This document shows positions 43,992 through 54,019 of a stretch of 64,000 nucleotides of DNA, piece by piece (positions within the stretch are counted from its first letter, which is position 1; every line of letters starts with the position of its first letter). This DNA is from Massospora cicadina (Eukaryota; Entomophthoromycota; Entomophthoromycetes; Entomophthorales; Entomophthoraceae). The stretch covers positions 1 to 64,000 of the forward strand of contig JAKSZP010005258.1 of the NCBI GenBank assembly GCA_022478985.1. The letters run 5' to 3'. The notes under the pieces are model-generated. The model ran no database searches and was not told the origin of the DNA. It saw nothing but the letters and a program-made list of their open reading frames with translations. Both the position numbers and the translations under genes were made by a program.

Positions 43992-44800
43992 TGTTGCAAA
44001 CGTGCTAGAGCATCAGTCACAAATGTACAGATCAGATTCTTTATATATAAATAGATAGTAAACTTTATGTAGATATTAACCCTAAGGACAGAGAATAACA
44101 AATTTTTTAAAAGGTTTTTATTAAAACAGCTAAAATTACCCAGGTGAAAGAGAGATCCCCTTAATTTTGCATTCCCATCATAATAAACTACACACAAGGG
44201 TACTAATTAGTGCAAGGTAATGCTATTAAATGGAGACATCATTGGCTTGAATTTTTGGGGATAAAACCCTTTATAAATTTATTAAAGCTGGCAGCACAAA
44301 TGAGAAATAGGAAAATAATTATAAAAAGTGACTTTATTTATGATGGCAAAAGTCCTTGTAACTCAATGGGAAGGGATTTATAAAAATAAGCCTGAAGGGT
44401 GGTAATAATTTGATCCCCAATAACTATTCAGCATCATATATATAAATGAGGCACATGAGAAAGGTAATCCACCATAACTTAATATTTTAAATTAACAACT
44501 ATGTTAGGACAATCCACCATAACTAAATTCGACAGGTAGATGTTGGAAACAAGGCTGATGAGTCAAAGTTCTAGTCTAAAATAAACTAAAATAATAAATA
44601 GAATGGTTAAGGGTGGTTAGCCTAACAGGTAACCTGCTTCCACCCTAGTGCAGGTTTTGAGCTCAAAACCTGTACTGACTAGAAAAGTTCTTGGTGCGGT
44701 ATATTTGTCCCAAGGTCAACCCACCTCAAATATTTTAAGTAAATAGAATGGTTGGTCAAATCTATTGCAACATTTGGGATAACCCTTCTATTGGGCACAA
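43992..44800 (-). repeat. Gypsy-4 5' LTR carrying a SINE
   Basis: Homologous to 40888-41570. Starts tgttgcaaacgtgctagagc. It is interrupted at 44609-44739 by a SINE. The far boundary near 44800 is where similarity to the other LTR fades. Confidence 0.75.
44595..44753 (+). mobile_element. SINE-1 with perfect 14-bp duplication
   Basis: A 131-bp insert (44609-44739) is flanked by taaatagaatggtt at 44595-44608 and 44740-44753. Its head has a polymerase III A-box-like tagcctaacagg (44618-44629) and a decayed B box in ggttttgagctc (about 44663). The end reads tgtcccaaggtcaacccacc, then tcaaatatttt, the 3' tail shared with LINE-A/B/C. The other LTR of Gypsy-4 lacks it. Confidence 0.85.
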
Positions 44801-44829
44801 AACTGGCACCTAAGCTGTGGTCTATCTAA

Positions 44830-45182
44830 CTGAGTCTGCCACTTCTTATTTTTAGTAACATCATCATATACTTACCTCTAAAATATTCAGCTCTCTAGAA
44901 TATCTTCTTTGATGATATGGGTTAGTTTGGCATGCATTTTAACTCAAAAAATTTTGGTGAAACATAGTCAAGATAACTTAAGAAGTTGCTTCCTATTGCT
45001 TGCTCACTTTACCCTCTTCTTGCAGCTTCTATCTCTAGTGCTACCCTCATCACCTCATGCACTCTATTTTCCTTGACATGTGTTCTTTCTTCTATACTGG
45101 ATCTTATTCAAGGTACATATCACATAATTAAGATGCTAAAGCACTATGTTAATTGTTTTCTAGATATAGTTTTAAAAAAATA
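44830..45182. other. Stretch without a recognised gene
   Basis: The flank of Gypsy-4 includes a hydrophobic 65-codon plus-strand frame (44986-45183) with no recognisable family. It ends at the edge of the inverted-repeat element. Confidence 0.3.
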
Positions 45183-45514
45183 GGGAAAAAACCTCCTTTA
45201 AAAAAGCTCTAAAAAGTATGAAATAATCAAGAAATTATACCTTCTCAATAAAACCCTTTGATAGTTGATGCCATATTTTAAACTGAATTGTAAAATTTTG
45301 ATCACTAATACAACTTATATTTTAAGTCTGAATTGGGTCCAAGTGTAATTATAAGCAACTTAGAATATATAGTACTAAGTATATAAATTATAAATACCTT
45401 TTATAAGTCAGTTAAAATATGGTGCTGACTTTAAAAAGGGTTTTATTGAGGAGGCATAATTTCACAATCATTTCATACTTTTTAAAGCTTTTTTTAAAGG
45501 AGGTTTTTTTACCC
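45183..45514. mobile_element. 332-bp inverted-repeat (MITE-like) element
   Basis: Long terminal inverted repeats: gggaaaaaacctcctttaaa at 45183 is the inverse complement of the sequence ending ggaggtttttttaccc at 45514. Complementarity continues about 115 bp inward (ctcaataaaaccc, ccatatttta) with scattered mismatches. The remaining core is about 100 bp of AT-rich DNA with no coding capacity. Flanking bases do not give a clear duplication, so the transposase family is unknown. A fold-back element is an alternative. Confidence 0.85.
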
Positions 45515-46164
45515 AAGAAAATTTGAGAAGTTTCTTTTTTTCCCAAAAAACTTTTACCCCCAGTTCTTTCCCCCCAAAAAAAAATTAGTGCAAATTTAAA
45601 AGTGACTCTCTTTCCTACTTTTATTAAATTACACTATCTCTATATATCCTTTTTGCCCCCTTACTATTTCTCTATAAAACTAAAACTCATTGTATAGATA
45701 TATTATATATGATATTTTATAAACAACTACAATAATAAATCATTTTATTAAATTTAGTTGATTTTATAGTAAAATTATATTAAATTTACTGATTGCTTTC
45801 TATGATACTTCATTTTATTAAACTTAAATAATTTTATTAGTTAGCATATGCTGAATTCCCTGATCACCATCTTCAGCAATTCATTCTAAAAATTTTGGTT
45901 GTTTTTATTAACAATTTATGGTAAATTTATTGATTGCTATCTAAAATAATTTATTTTATCAAATTTAGATGAGTTTATTGGTAAAATTATGCAAAAACAA
46001 TGGCCATCTATAATGAATTATGCACATCCTGCTATGATCTATACCACCTGACTTTTGAACATACCCCCCAGCCATAGGACATATATCATAAGTGATTGCA
46101 ATAGGATTCAAACATCCAACTTTTTTAAAATTTTAGGTTAGAGCCAAAAGCTAAGTAGATTATG
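45515..46164. other. AT-rich stretch without a recognised gene
   Basis: Between about 45600 and 46020 the phrase ttttattaaatttag(t/a)tgattttat recurs imperfectly at roughly 60-110 bp intervals (near 45745, 45815 and 45955). This suggests a decayed tandem repeat. No coding sequence was seen. Confidence 0.4.
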
Positions 46165-47776
46165 TGGATGAGATATTATTATTTTTTCTAAAAAAACTCC
46201 ATACTTTATTAAATAAATTTAAGGGAAAGTAAGAGGGAAGGGCGGAATACAGGCAATTTGGCCAAGGGTAAAAAAACTGGGGATTTGGGCTACTAGAGTT
46301 CTACCACCTCTGACCATTGCTGATCGGCAATTGCCATCACTAATCACAGTTCTAGCAGCGGCAGACTTACAGGCCATACTATTCTAAGTTGATTAGCTTC
46401 ATTGCATGCAATGAGCGATCCGTTGGGGAAAGCCAAACGCATGGCCTTATAACACCTGGGGATTATGCGCGAGAATTTTGAGATCTGGTGAAGCTGATTG
46501 GAGATAATCCAAATGGTCTGCAATACCAAACCTCTGTGATGGGGGCGCTCATTGCTCATAACCTTGGAAATGAGCGCACAGTGAATTACCCATACACAAT
46601 ACTGGTAAATGAAGGCTCATAGTTAGATCTGAGCTGTTCTCAGGGTTTTTGTTAAGAACAGGTCCTGCAATGGATGTATACCCGGAGGCAAATGATTGCC
46701 TGATAGGATGTATCACATCATGGACCAGTATTTTTTGAACATGGCGCATTCATAATAGTGATGTGCTATATCTGCTTCCAGTTCAGTCACCAATATAGAG
46801 TCACCCCAACCTTGGTTGGTCTTCAATGGATCATCTTGGTTTGGTGATTGGATATTTGGGATTGGCCATCAATGCATTATTGAGCTATGGCCCCCTGTCA
46901 GAATGCCTTCATTAGGGATTGCACCCGATTGTGTATCAGGCGTTCTGCCCAATGAGTTACTCATACTACCAAATCAATTTTGGTCGGGGACCATTCACCT
47001 TCCAACCGGGCTGTTTCAGGGTTGGCGCCCAACTTGTTCTTCACCCAAATACCCTGAGCTGATTTGGTAAGTTTCTCCATGTCAGTAAAAAACTTTTTAT
47101 TGCTTGACTCCATTAGTTTAAATTGCTGATTTTTGTTATTCGAATGCAAGTCAGTTTTGGATTCTACGAATACCTCATCTGGGTTTTTTGCTTTATTGGC
47201 AAGAGTTTTCTCACCCTGCGAGGCCCCAGTCCCCCCTGCTGATTGAGGTTCACTGGGGAATATTCCCAACTCCGCTGTTCTTGGCATCGGCCCTTGCTCC
47301 CAGAAGGTTGCATTTGTCATCTGGGTGTCAGTGGGCATTGATCCTAAGGAGTCAACCCCATCATTCACACTATTCATTAGTGCTCCATGACCCATCTCCA
47401 CATTTGTTTGTTTTGTAGTCATTAGTGTCACCAGTTTGTTACTTGGTGAATACGTGGTGGAATGCCCAGCCCCATTTCTAGTTGTGTCAGGGCTTGGGCC
47501 GGCGGGAAGGTCAGCAGATGGTTTGTCCATCTCAACGACCTTGGTTTTATTATTAATAAAACTCACTATTGGCGCAGGCAAGTCATCCGTTTCTATGTGC
47601 TGCACACAGTCGGGTGGCTTGCCTTCCCTATGCTTGGTTGGTTGGACTTTGTTCACTGTCTACAGAGTTGCAGTGTGGTATGGCAGTTGGTTGCCCTCTC
47701 AGTTTTTGTTCAATTCACTTTTTGTATAAAAAGTGATATTTGTGAGAGAGAGGGATGCTGGATGAGGTATTAGTAT
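46165..47776 (-). mobile_element. Element H: short non-LTR element with ORF1-like gene only
   Basis: The flanks tggatgagatattattat (46165-46182) and tggatgaggtattagtat (47759-47776) are an 18-bp duplication with two mismatches. On the minus strand the element starts with a ctctctctc-containing leader like those of the LINEs. It carries a 231-codon ORF1-like frame and ends in a short A-rich tail (agtttttttagaaaaa). No endonuclease or reverse transcriptase is present. Its 3' end does not show the ctggtcggc tail of LINE-A/B/C, so it probably depended on a different LINE. Confidence 0.7.
46961..47656 (-). CDS. Element H ORF1-like protein, 231 aa
   Basis: An open minus-strand frame of 231 codons in an otherwise decayed region. 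The product is polar, low in complexity and rich in Thr, Asn and Lys (VFVESKTDLHSNNKNQQFKL near residues 160-180), with no Cys motif. Downstream, in broken frames, MSLHLPVLCMGNSLCAH (about 46570-46640) loosely resembles LINE-B FTLMPHLCTGKAIAIL, hinting at the same ORF1 core domain. It may bind element RNA. That role is inferred from position and composition only. Confidence 0.45.
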   Translation of the reverse strand: MNKVQPTKHREGKPPDCVQHIETDDLPAPIVSFINNKTKVVEMDKPSADLPAGPSPDTTRNGAGHSTTYSPSNKLVTLMTTKQTNVEMGHGALMNSVNDGVDSLGSMPTDTQMTNATFWEQGPMPRTAELGIFPSEPQSAGGTGASQGEKTLANKAKNPDEVFVESKTDLHSNNKNQQFKLMESSNKKFFTDMEKLTKSAQGIWVKNKLGANPETARLEGEWSPTKIDLVV

Positions 47777-47879
47777 AAATAAATAAAAAGTTGATTTGAA
47801 GCTATCACTTCACCATTGCCAGAGTTAAGTTTATCCAGAGTTGTATTAGTCCCACAAGTATCCATCGCTTTCAAGCCCA

Positions 47880-48075
47880 TTTTTTTACTTACTAAATTAA
47901 TGTTCATATACTTGACCAATACTTACAAAAGTAAAATGGGACCTAATTTGGAGCATCCTCTATTTTTGAAGACGATCATCTAAATTGGTCCAGTATTTTC
48001 AGAGTTATGCGCGAAAAAACATAGAAAAAAAGAAAAAAACATACATACAGGTCAAATTGATAACCTCCTTTTTCT
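47880..48075 (+). repeat. Interspersed-repeat tail resembling insect non-LTR 3' ends
   Basis: The order tttttgaagacgatcatcta, ggtccagtattttcagagtt, atgcgcgaaaaaacata, then acatacaggtcaaattgata, acctcctttttctaagtcag follows a 3'-terminal pattern that I remember as widespread in insect repeat families. I cannot run a search, so the assignment is from memory. Confidence 0.4.
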
Positions 48076-48249
48076 AAGTCAGTTAAAAAGGTTCAGGTTC
48101 TGAACCAAGCAATTGAAGATGACTTAGGAAAAGACAGGACGGTGTAAGTCAGGGATATTCTACTTTATCCAACCCACACAAATCTATAGTAAAAAGGAAC
48201 ACTAAGGAGCAGAAACCCCAAAGAAGTGATTGATGATGCTGACATAGCC

Positions 48250-48340
48250 CTACTGCCAGCGTTCAATTAAGTCATATGCTGATGATGTGGTAACAGTGAC
48301 CAATCACTCCCAGAAGAAATGCAATCAAATTTGGTACAAA
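48250..48340 (+). pseudogene. Possible LINE reverse transcriptase fragment (YADD)
   Basis: The plus-strand frame reads KSYADDVVTVTNHSQKKCN (about 48271-48327). A [FY]-A-D-D-V stretch followed by V-T is typical of the catalytic box of non-LTR reverse transcriptases and differs from FADDCVVGV of LINE-A. It lies just after the insect-like tail. It is too short to be certain. Confidence 0.35.
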
Positions 48341-48579
48341 GATTATTATTGAAGCCTTACATTCATAAATTGGAACAATAAGAGCTTCTAGTCACCCTGG
48401 TGAACCCAAAAAGGATGGTGTCCATGTGACCATAACTATTAGGGTAATTGAAGAAATATAACATTCTATTGTATGAAAAAATTAAAAATTTTACTAGGTC
48501 AAGTTGACTCTTTGGATTTCAATCTAAGAAATTCTTATGATGCTTAATATCCAAGTGCACCTACATGGATATTAAAATG

Positions 48580-48800
48580 AAATAAGCTCAAAGTAACCAT
48601 TGTAGAAAGTGGGCCACAAATTAGTATATAATCCACTAATGTAGTAAAAAAGCTTAATTTTACACCAGACATAGACACAGTAAAAACTATTGCACTACTG
48701 GTCCTAAATTGACAACATTAATAAGAGTATCTAGTACATTGTCTTAATTTTTATCTCACTTGTAAATCAGCCCATACTATTTTTACCTGAGCAAATTATG
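48580..48800 (+). pseudogene. Gypsy-5 protease remnant
   Basis: Plus-strand reading KVTIVESGPQISI (about 48590-48630) stands where the active site DTG should be. VVKKLNFTPDIDTVKT (about 48640-48690) and TTGPKLTT follow, aligning with SSKLIKKIKLAPNLEYNKEY and TAGPKNT of Gypsy-3. The catalytic Asp is lost (ESG). Confidence 0.6.
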
Positions 48801-50098
48801 CTTTTTGTTATTAGTCTCTTTTATTTTAACTTGTGGTTTATAGATGCTTCTTGTTGAGAATAAATTAGAGATACTTAGGTAAATTCTCCTACTAATCTAC
48901 AATAGAAGGAATATTACCCTGCACCTTAGAATCAGGGTTTGTAAACTAGAATCAGTGATGACATATTATCAATTAATTAATTGTCTGATTCAGGGTTGCA
49001 CCAGCTGACTGCGCAACTAGGTTTTATAATCAAAGTGCATTCCACTAAAGATAATCGTAGTACAATAATAACAGTAAGTCTTTTTAATAGTAGTGTAAGA
49101 CAAATAAATCTAAAAATCCCTCAAGAGTTATTCAGCGAGATATATAGGATGTTTTGTTGATATAACTTAAAACCTTTCACCATGACTGGATTTTCAATCT
49201 AGACTATAGCAAAATTCACCTATTATTTTTTGAATTGTAATTGCACCCTCCTTACATTAATTAACACTAAGAGTTGCTTTTGTGCATATTTTAACTGTTG
49301 GAGTGAAAAGTATCCATTTTTTCTAATATGTATGAACTTTGGCTTAGTGCCAATGAAGGCCATACTGTTTGTTAGCTAATCATTACATACATTTATCAGT
49401 GTTTACCAAGGCTTAAAATAGTTAAGTCCTTAAACTACTTAAAAAATTATATGTTATTTTTGCTTAGGAAGACTTTGATTTTGGTTGTGCACAAGACGTG
49501 TTACACCAATTCAATACTAGAAAACAACCATTGATTCTCCTGCGTCCTATAAGACGTTTAAAGGCGACCAATGAAATAAATAAATAAAGAAACTTATCAG
49601 CTTGTGTGACTAAGGTTATTAGTGACCTCCAAGAGACTTTTGGGCCTTCCTGGTCTTGATTATTGAAAAGAATTATTGATCCATTTGGGTGGTAATTGAC
49701 TATAGGAAGTTAAACAACGGTGTAAAAGAGATCTTCAATTATTACCACAAATTGATAAAGGCTATACCACTTGAGTAGAAGACAATTATTTTCAGCCATG
49801 GATAAATTATGAATAATGGCAGATCTAGTTGCCAAAAATTTAACAGAAAAAGTGCGCTAGAATCACGGCCTAAGGCTTTACTAACCCACTCAAATTTTTC
49901 AAGGGTTGTGCCATGCCCCATGAACTTGCAGCAGGCTATGGGATACATATTAGAGGTTTAATTTTCACCACATCCTATTTTATTTAGATGATGTAAACGT
50001 TTTTCCAGAACGTTTTAAAGTACCTTCAACATATAAGGATCCTTCCGCTGCCTTTTAAGCTGAACTTAAATACTTATAAGTATAAGTTTTGTAAGAAC

Positions 50099-50416
50099 AA
50101 CATAAATATATAAGGGGGTGGAAGGCGAGTTGGTAGGGTGTACGACTACCAACCTGAAGGTTGCAGGTTCAATTCCCGCCTTTTTAGCATTGATCGGGGT
50201 GCCAGCCAAAGGAAGCTATTGGCGGTTAGTAGGTCTAATAACACGAAAACCTTACCCATGATGTAACCAGAAAAATTTTAGTCCCAATCTGGAGGTGGAA
50301 AAAACTTTCTTTGATGGAGTTAACCCTGTTCAGGTTTCATGTCATTTCTTTCTTTCAGTAATGCCTGTCCCCTAGTCAGCTTGCCTCAATTAAATAAAAA
50401 CATAAATATTTAGGGG
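50099..50416 (+). mobile_element. SINE-2: tRNA-headed SINE in Gypsy-5 reverse transcriptase
   Basis: The body is about 50118-50398, with flanking copies of aacataaatatataagggg (50099-50117) and aacataaatatttagggg (50399-50416). The head folds like a tRNA: acceptor strands gaaggcg/cgccttt pair, and the T-arm is gcaggttcaattcccgc with the B box ggttcaattcc. The 3' end cctgtcccctagtcagcttg, then cctcaattaaataaaaa matches the LINE-A tail ctgtcccctggtcggccatc, then ctcaaataaaataaaa. Confidence 0.88.
50118..50190 (+). tRNA. tRNA-like head of SINE-2 (not an independent tRNA gene)
   Basis: A 7-bp acceptor stem, a T-arm with one mismatch, and polymerase III A- and B-box-like sequences are present (ttggtagggtgt; ggttcaattcc). 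The anticodon arm does not fold cleanly and I cannot assign an amino acid. It is continuous with a SINE body and a LINE-type tail, so I read it as the internal promoter of the SINE. Confidence 0.6.
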
Positions 50417-50639
50417 TTGTTATTGACAAGCTTGTCTTATGGCCCCAGCCAGCAAATGTTGATGCAATTGGTTGAATGATGCAGCAAGTGGAAAGAGAGA
50501 CATTCAAAAGTGTTTTTCAAAAACAATGGCTACTACTTCCTTTTCTTCAGGAACTTTAGTAAGATAGGCCAGCCACTAGATTCACCAACTCAAAATGGCA
50601 TATAATTTGAGTGGAAAGGTTAGCTGGCAGTTGGCCTAT

Positions 50640-51240
50640 AAAGACTGAGAGGTAATTCATCAAAATGATGACATTCATATATCTGAATTTTGATAACCAA
50701 TTAAGCATTCAAATAAATGCATCCTTCACCAATACAGGGGCGGTGTTATCACAAACAAACTCTGAGGGAGTCAACAACCCCTTGGCTTAAAGCAGCCCTA
50801 CATTGGTTGTAACCATAAGAATATACACATTAACTGAGTAGTTTCTGTTTGGCGGTCATCCATATGTGTAAAAATTCTGAGTATATGTCAAAGAGCACAT
50901 TTTACAGTTTTACAGCGATGCCTTGCTCTAATGGTACAGAATTTTAAGCTCTTGAAGGTCAGCTGGCCTTATATACTATGAAATTACAAATACTCAAAAT
51001 TTGTAATCAAGGACGCCTCAGAATAAAACATCAAAATTTACAACAGTTTATCTTGTCTGCCCTCCATGGCCTTAGCAACTAAATTTTACTGAAATTCATT
51101 AATAAGATGCCAACCTAATTATATGACAATTAGCTAGCGGAATTTCAGTGCTCTTTGGCAAAATTGAATATCTACAATATTCAAAAAGATGCTCTAAAGA
51201 ATATTTGATGAAAGGCAATATTTGATACTACTCTAACCAA
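50640..51240 (+). pseudogene. Gypsy-5 RNase H remnant
   Basis: Plus-strand FDNQLSIQINASFTNTGAVL, then SQTNSEG (about 50686-50769) is the RNase H start, which normally reads Q-T-D-A-S. Here the Asp is Asn. The rest toward 51240 is unreadable in one frame. LINE-A interrupts the element at 51255. Confidence 0.65.
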
Positions 51241-51242
51241 GC

Positions 51243-51254
51243 AAACAAATATTA
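51243..51254. repeat. LINE-A target-site duplication, left copy
   Basis: aaacaaatatta here and at 61935-61946 flank LINE-A. The flanking Gypsy-5 sequence continues on both sides. Confidence 0.75.
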
Positions 51255-51329
51255 AAAGAGCTTTTCTTTCCCATTACTATCACTTTTAGTAACATGACTC
51301 TACACAATTTCTCTGAGATTGACAATCAA

Positions 51330-52720
51330 CCAGGAATATGAGCAAATTTATCTGTAACAACACCAATTGGGTAAAAGTGGCCAGCAAGAAAGGCCCATAG
51401 CCCTCTCAACCTGCCAGGGAAAAATGCCCCGGCGGAATGTTGACACACCCTCCCACCAAAAAGGGTGAGTACAGCACCGCACCCAGAGTTTTGCAATTTC
51501 TGCAAAAAATGGGCGCATATACCAAAATAGAACACTCCCAACCCCTGTCCTCCCTTGAGCACAGCCTTAGAATTATGGTCAGCAATACTTCCCTCAAATT
51601 GTGGGAAAAATGGGGGAGGCCTTCTATGTGACTTTCCCAAACACCATCTCAGTAAATTATAAAAATTTACATAGAGGATGGGTGGATGTTGGGCTCATGT
51701 CCACGGAAGAAGTGGCAGAAGCAGCAAAAATCATTATCTCCATAAAGATTAACAATGAAGACTACACCATCCGCACGGTGCACACATGATGGAACAAGGC
51801 AAATGACCTATTCATCATATTTGACTGACTCCTGAGCACCATGCACCATGATATCCTCACGGACAAGCTCCGCGGGGACCTTGAAAAAAATGGCATAATC
51901 AAACAGTTTAAATTCGAGAAATTCCCCCTCCTGCCCCACCTGTGTATGGGGAAGGCAATAGCCATTATAGAACCCAATCAGGACATGGTAGAGGATATTA
52001 CCCTCATTCCCCGCATGGTGACCATCAACCTCCCCCAATGGCAGTGTATCTTGCCCCTTCTGCATCACACCAGAACACACCCCACCTATCTGCAAATTCT
52101 GCTCATCTATAGGCCACAAAGACCACGCATGCCCCGTCAAGTGCAGTATTGAAGCACTGATATTTTGTGAGGACAATATGGATGAAACAAGACCAGCTTT
52201 TGGCAAAATTAAGTACTCCACTTTCGCCTTCTATTGGGGTGAAAGAGCCAACGTTGCTTTGGTTGAGCCCATTTTTATGCAAGGACCACCATTGTGCACA
52301 GACTGCCCACAAGCAGGCTGTGAGTTCCGCTGAGACCCAAACCCACACCACAATTTCCCCAGAACAGGTTCAGGTGGATGCCATGGCAGCACAACGGAAT
52401 AACCAATCAGATTTCCACATATAACCCAACACAAACAAAACAATGAATTTTTTGGGCACAACCAATCAAACACCTCCAACCAAGCAGGAGCAGATCCACC
52501 TTGCACCACTGTAGATCCTCTCAGCCAATCACATGTGATAAGTGATGATATGGAAGACAATTTCAGCCAATCACAATGTGACAACACTTATACACAAAAC
52601 CCAATCACCCCAATTCCTAGTTTCTGCCCATCAAACCCACAGGCAAGTGGCAAAATTTTTTTGCTGATGGGGCAAAAGCCAACCCACGCCAGACCCAAAC
52701 TCCACGGAGTAATTTGAGCC
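51330..52720 (+). pseudogene. LINE-A ORF1 with CCHC zinc knuckle
   Basis: Plus-strand frames 51601-51789 (RGWVDVGLMSTEEVAEAAKI) and 51841-52152 (FEKFPLLPHLCMGKAIAIIE) align with LINE-B ORF1 (CGWLDLGFKNKEAADEAAAV; RFTLMPHLCTGKAIAILTP). In another frame lies PPICKFCSSIGHKDHACP (about 52083-52136), a complete C-x2-C-x4-H-x4-C knuckle. Stops and shifts separate the parts. The region 52200-52720, between ORF1 and the endonuclease, is polar and Gln/Asn-rich. Confidence 0.8.
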
Positions 52721-52859
52721 AGAAGAAACAAAACAAAACCAGTACTAAGACTGCTGACCAACACACTGGAACCAATCTGGCTAATCAGCCCCATACTCGC
52801 AGTATGACCCATGATAAGGAACTGGGTGACCTCAGTGGGTTACCCCAGCGTTCCTGATG

Positions 52860-54019
52860 TGCAGACTACCGCAATCAACATAGGGATGCTCAACATCGCG
52901 GGAGCCAAGGCCCCCACATCCTGAGCCAAAAATTGGTTTTCCTGCACAATATCCCCATGGACATCTTGGCCATCCAAGAACCCCACTGTCCACCGGGGGA
53001 GGAGGAGTCATGGTCAACCATGCTCCTTCTGGCCAAATCCTTTTGGACGTACCACTGTGGGGTGGTAATTCAAACAAATTGTGACCCTCCAGTAAATGTC
53101 TGAAGCACATCCTCCCACCTGGAGGGATGGCTGCTTCTAGCAGACCTCAAGTGGAATGGAGAAAATTTCGCCATGGCGTGTGTGTATGCCCCAAGTGATC
53201 CAAATGACTGCCAAATTTTTTTTCTGATATCCTCTCAATCCCTTTCCCTGAGGCAACGTTTTTCATGGGAGATTTCAACTGCTGGCTTAACACAATTACC
53301 GACTGCTGGCCCAAGTCTAAGGCTATACCCCGCAGCCACACGGAACATGCATACTAAAGGCAACGCTGGGCCTATGTGACATCATTCCCAAATAAGCCCC
53401 CACCCTGGCCAACATGACGAGGCCCCACCACAACAATAACCAGCTAGTCTCAATGACCCAGATTGACCTGATGCTCGCCCCTATAGACTTCTGGCACCGG
53501 GTATCAGATATGACAACAACAATTATCCTTTTCTCTGATCACCGGATGGTCTCAATAGCGTTAACATCCTCAGAAAAATACAAAAAGCCACCAACCTGGC
53601 ACAGTTTTCACCCGAGCACCATCCATCTTCCAGAGCTTAACCTTTGGATTGAGATGGTGCTAAAACACAGCAAGAAAGAAAACCACCCAATGGAAACCCT
53701 ATTTCTGAGTGGGAAATATTCAAGGCTCGCGCAACCAAGAAAGCCTGCCACCTGAACTCCAGAAAAACAGCCACAATGTCCGCGACAATCAACAAGACTA
53801 TCAGACAGCTTCAACACTTAGAAAACAACACACCTTGTGAGGGATACACCCCCCAATGGGGCCGCCTGTGGTTCCAGCTATCCACACAGGTAAACTCCCT
53901 CTTTAGAAAACACCAGCATTACACCAAAGTATGCTACAATTTAAAATATATTTTATCCAGAGAAACTCACATGGACCAATTTTTCCGCCATTTTAAACCA
54001 ATTTCAACTTTGGCGACTT
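52860..54019 (+). pseudogene. LINE-A endonuclease and linker
   Basis: Shifted frames give INIGMLNIAG (about 52878-52910), NIPMDILAIQEPHCPPGEEE (about 52947-53006) with the catalytic Glu, ACVYAPSDPNDCQIFF (53176-53225), and LFSDHRMVSIAL (about 53530-53566) with the terminal S-D-H catalytic motif. The linker (53776-54021, NKTIRQLQHLENNTPCEGYT) is open for 81 codons. Its reading frame resumes after LINE-B without a shift. The nuclease nicks the genomic target. Confidence 0.82.
54004..54019. repeat. LINE-B target-site duplication, left copy
   Basis: tcaactttggcgactt here and tcaacttcggcaactt at 59287-59302 (two mismatches in 16) flank LINE-B. Both belong to the same point of LINE-A. Confidence 0.85.

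Larger units (their letters stand above)
40888..44800 (-). mobile_element. Gypsy-4: LTR element with most of pol missing
   Basis: Two direct repeats (about 40888-41570 and 43992-44800, the latter with a SINE inside) enclose 2.4 kb of minus-strand Gag and protease remnants. No reverse transcriptase, RNase H or integrase was found. On the plus strand, ttatgtagtgagca just below the 5' LTR is a decayed form of the common primer-binding site. The outer boundaries toward higher coordinates are approximate and I found no convincing 5-bp duplication. It is either internally deleted or a non-autonomous derivative. Confidence 0.72.
49640..50470 (+). pseudogene. Gypsy-5 reverse transcriptase, split by SINE-2
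   Basis: Fragments in order: IDYRKLNNGVKE-like (about 49690-49730), YYPQIDKAIP (about 49740-49770), a LQQAMGYILEV segment (about 49928-49960) that aligns with the usual F-Q-R-A-M-D-x-I-L, then FLDDVNVF-like sequence with stops (about 49980-50005). CKNNI (50090) is followed, after the SINE, by KYLGVVIDKLVLWPQPANVD (50405-50465). The last part is the thumb segment normally reading F-L-G-H-x-V. Confidence 0.7.

Noticed and set aside
44620..44700. Functional tRNA gene at the SINE-1 head
   Set aside because: The T-arm region is a perfect palindrome without a normal loop and the B box is poor. The 14-bp duplications and LINE tail show a SINE.
40883..44810. tctgg / actgg as the Gypsy-4 target duplication
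   Set aside because: Only four of five bases match and the upper LTR edge is not sharply defined.
52231..53110. Minus-strand frames at 52231-52587 and 52832-53110
   Set aside because: They are antisense to LINE-A ORF1 and endonuclease and carry no motif.
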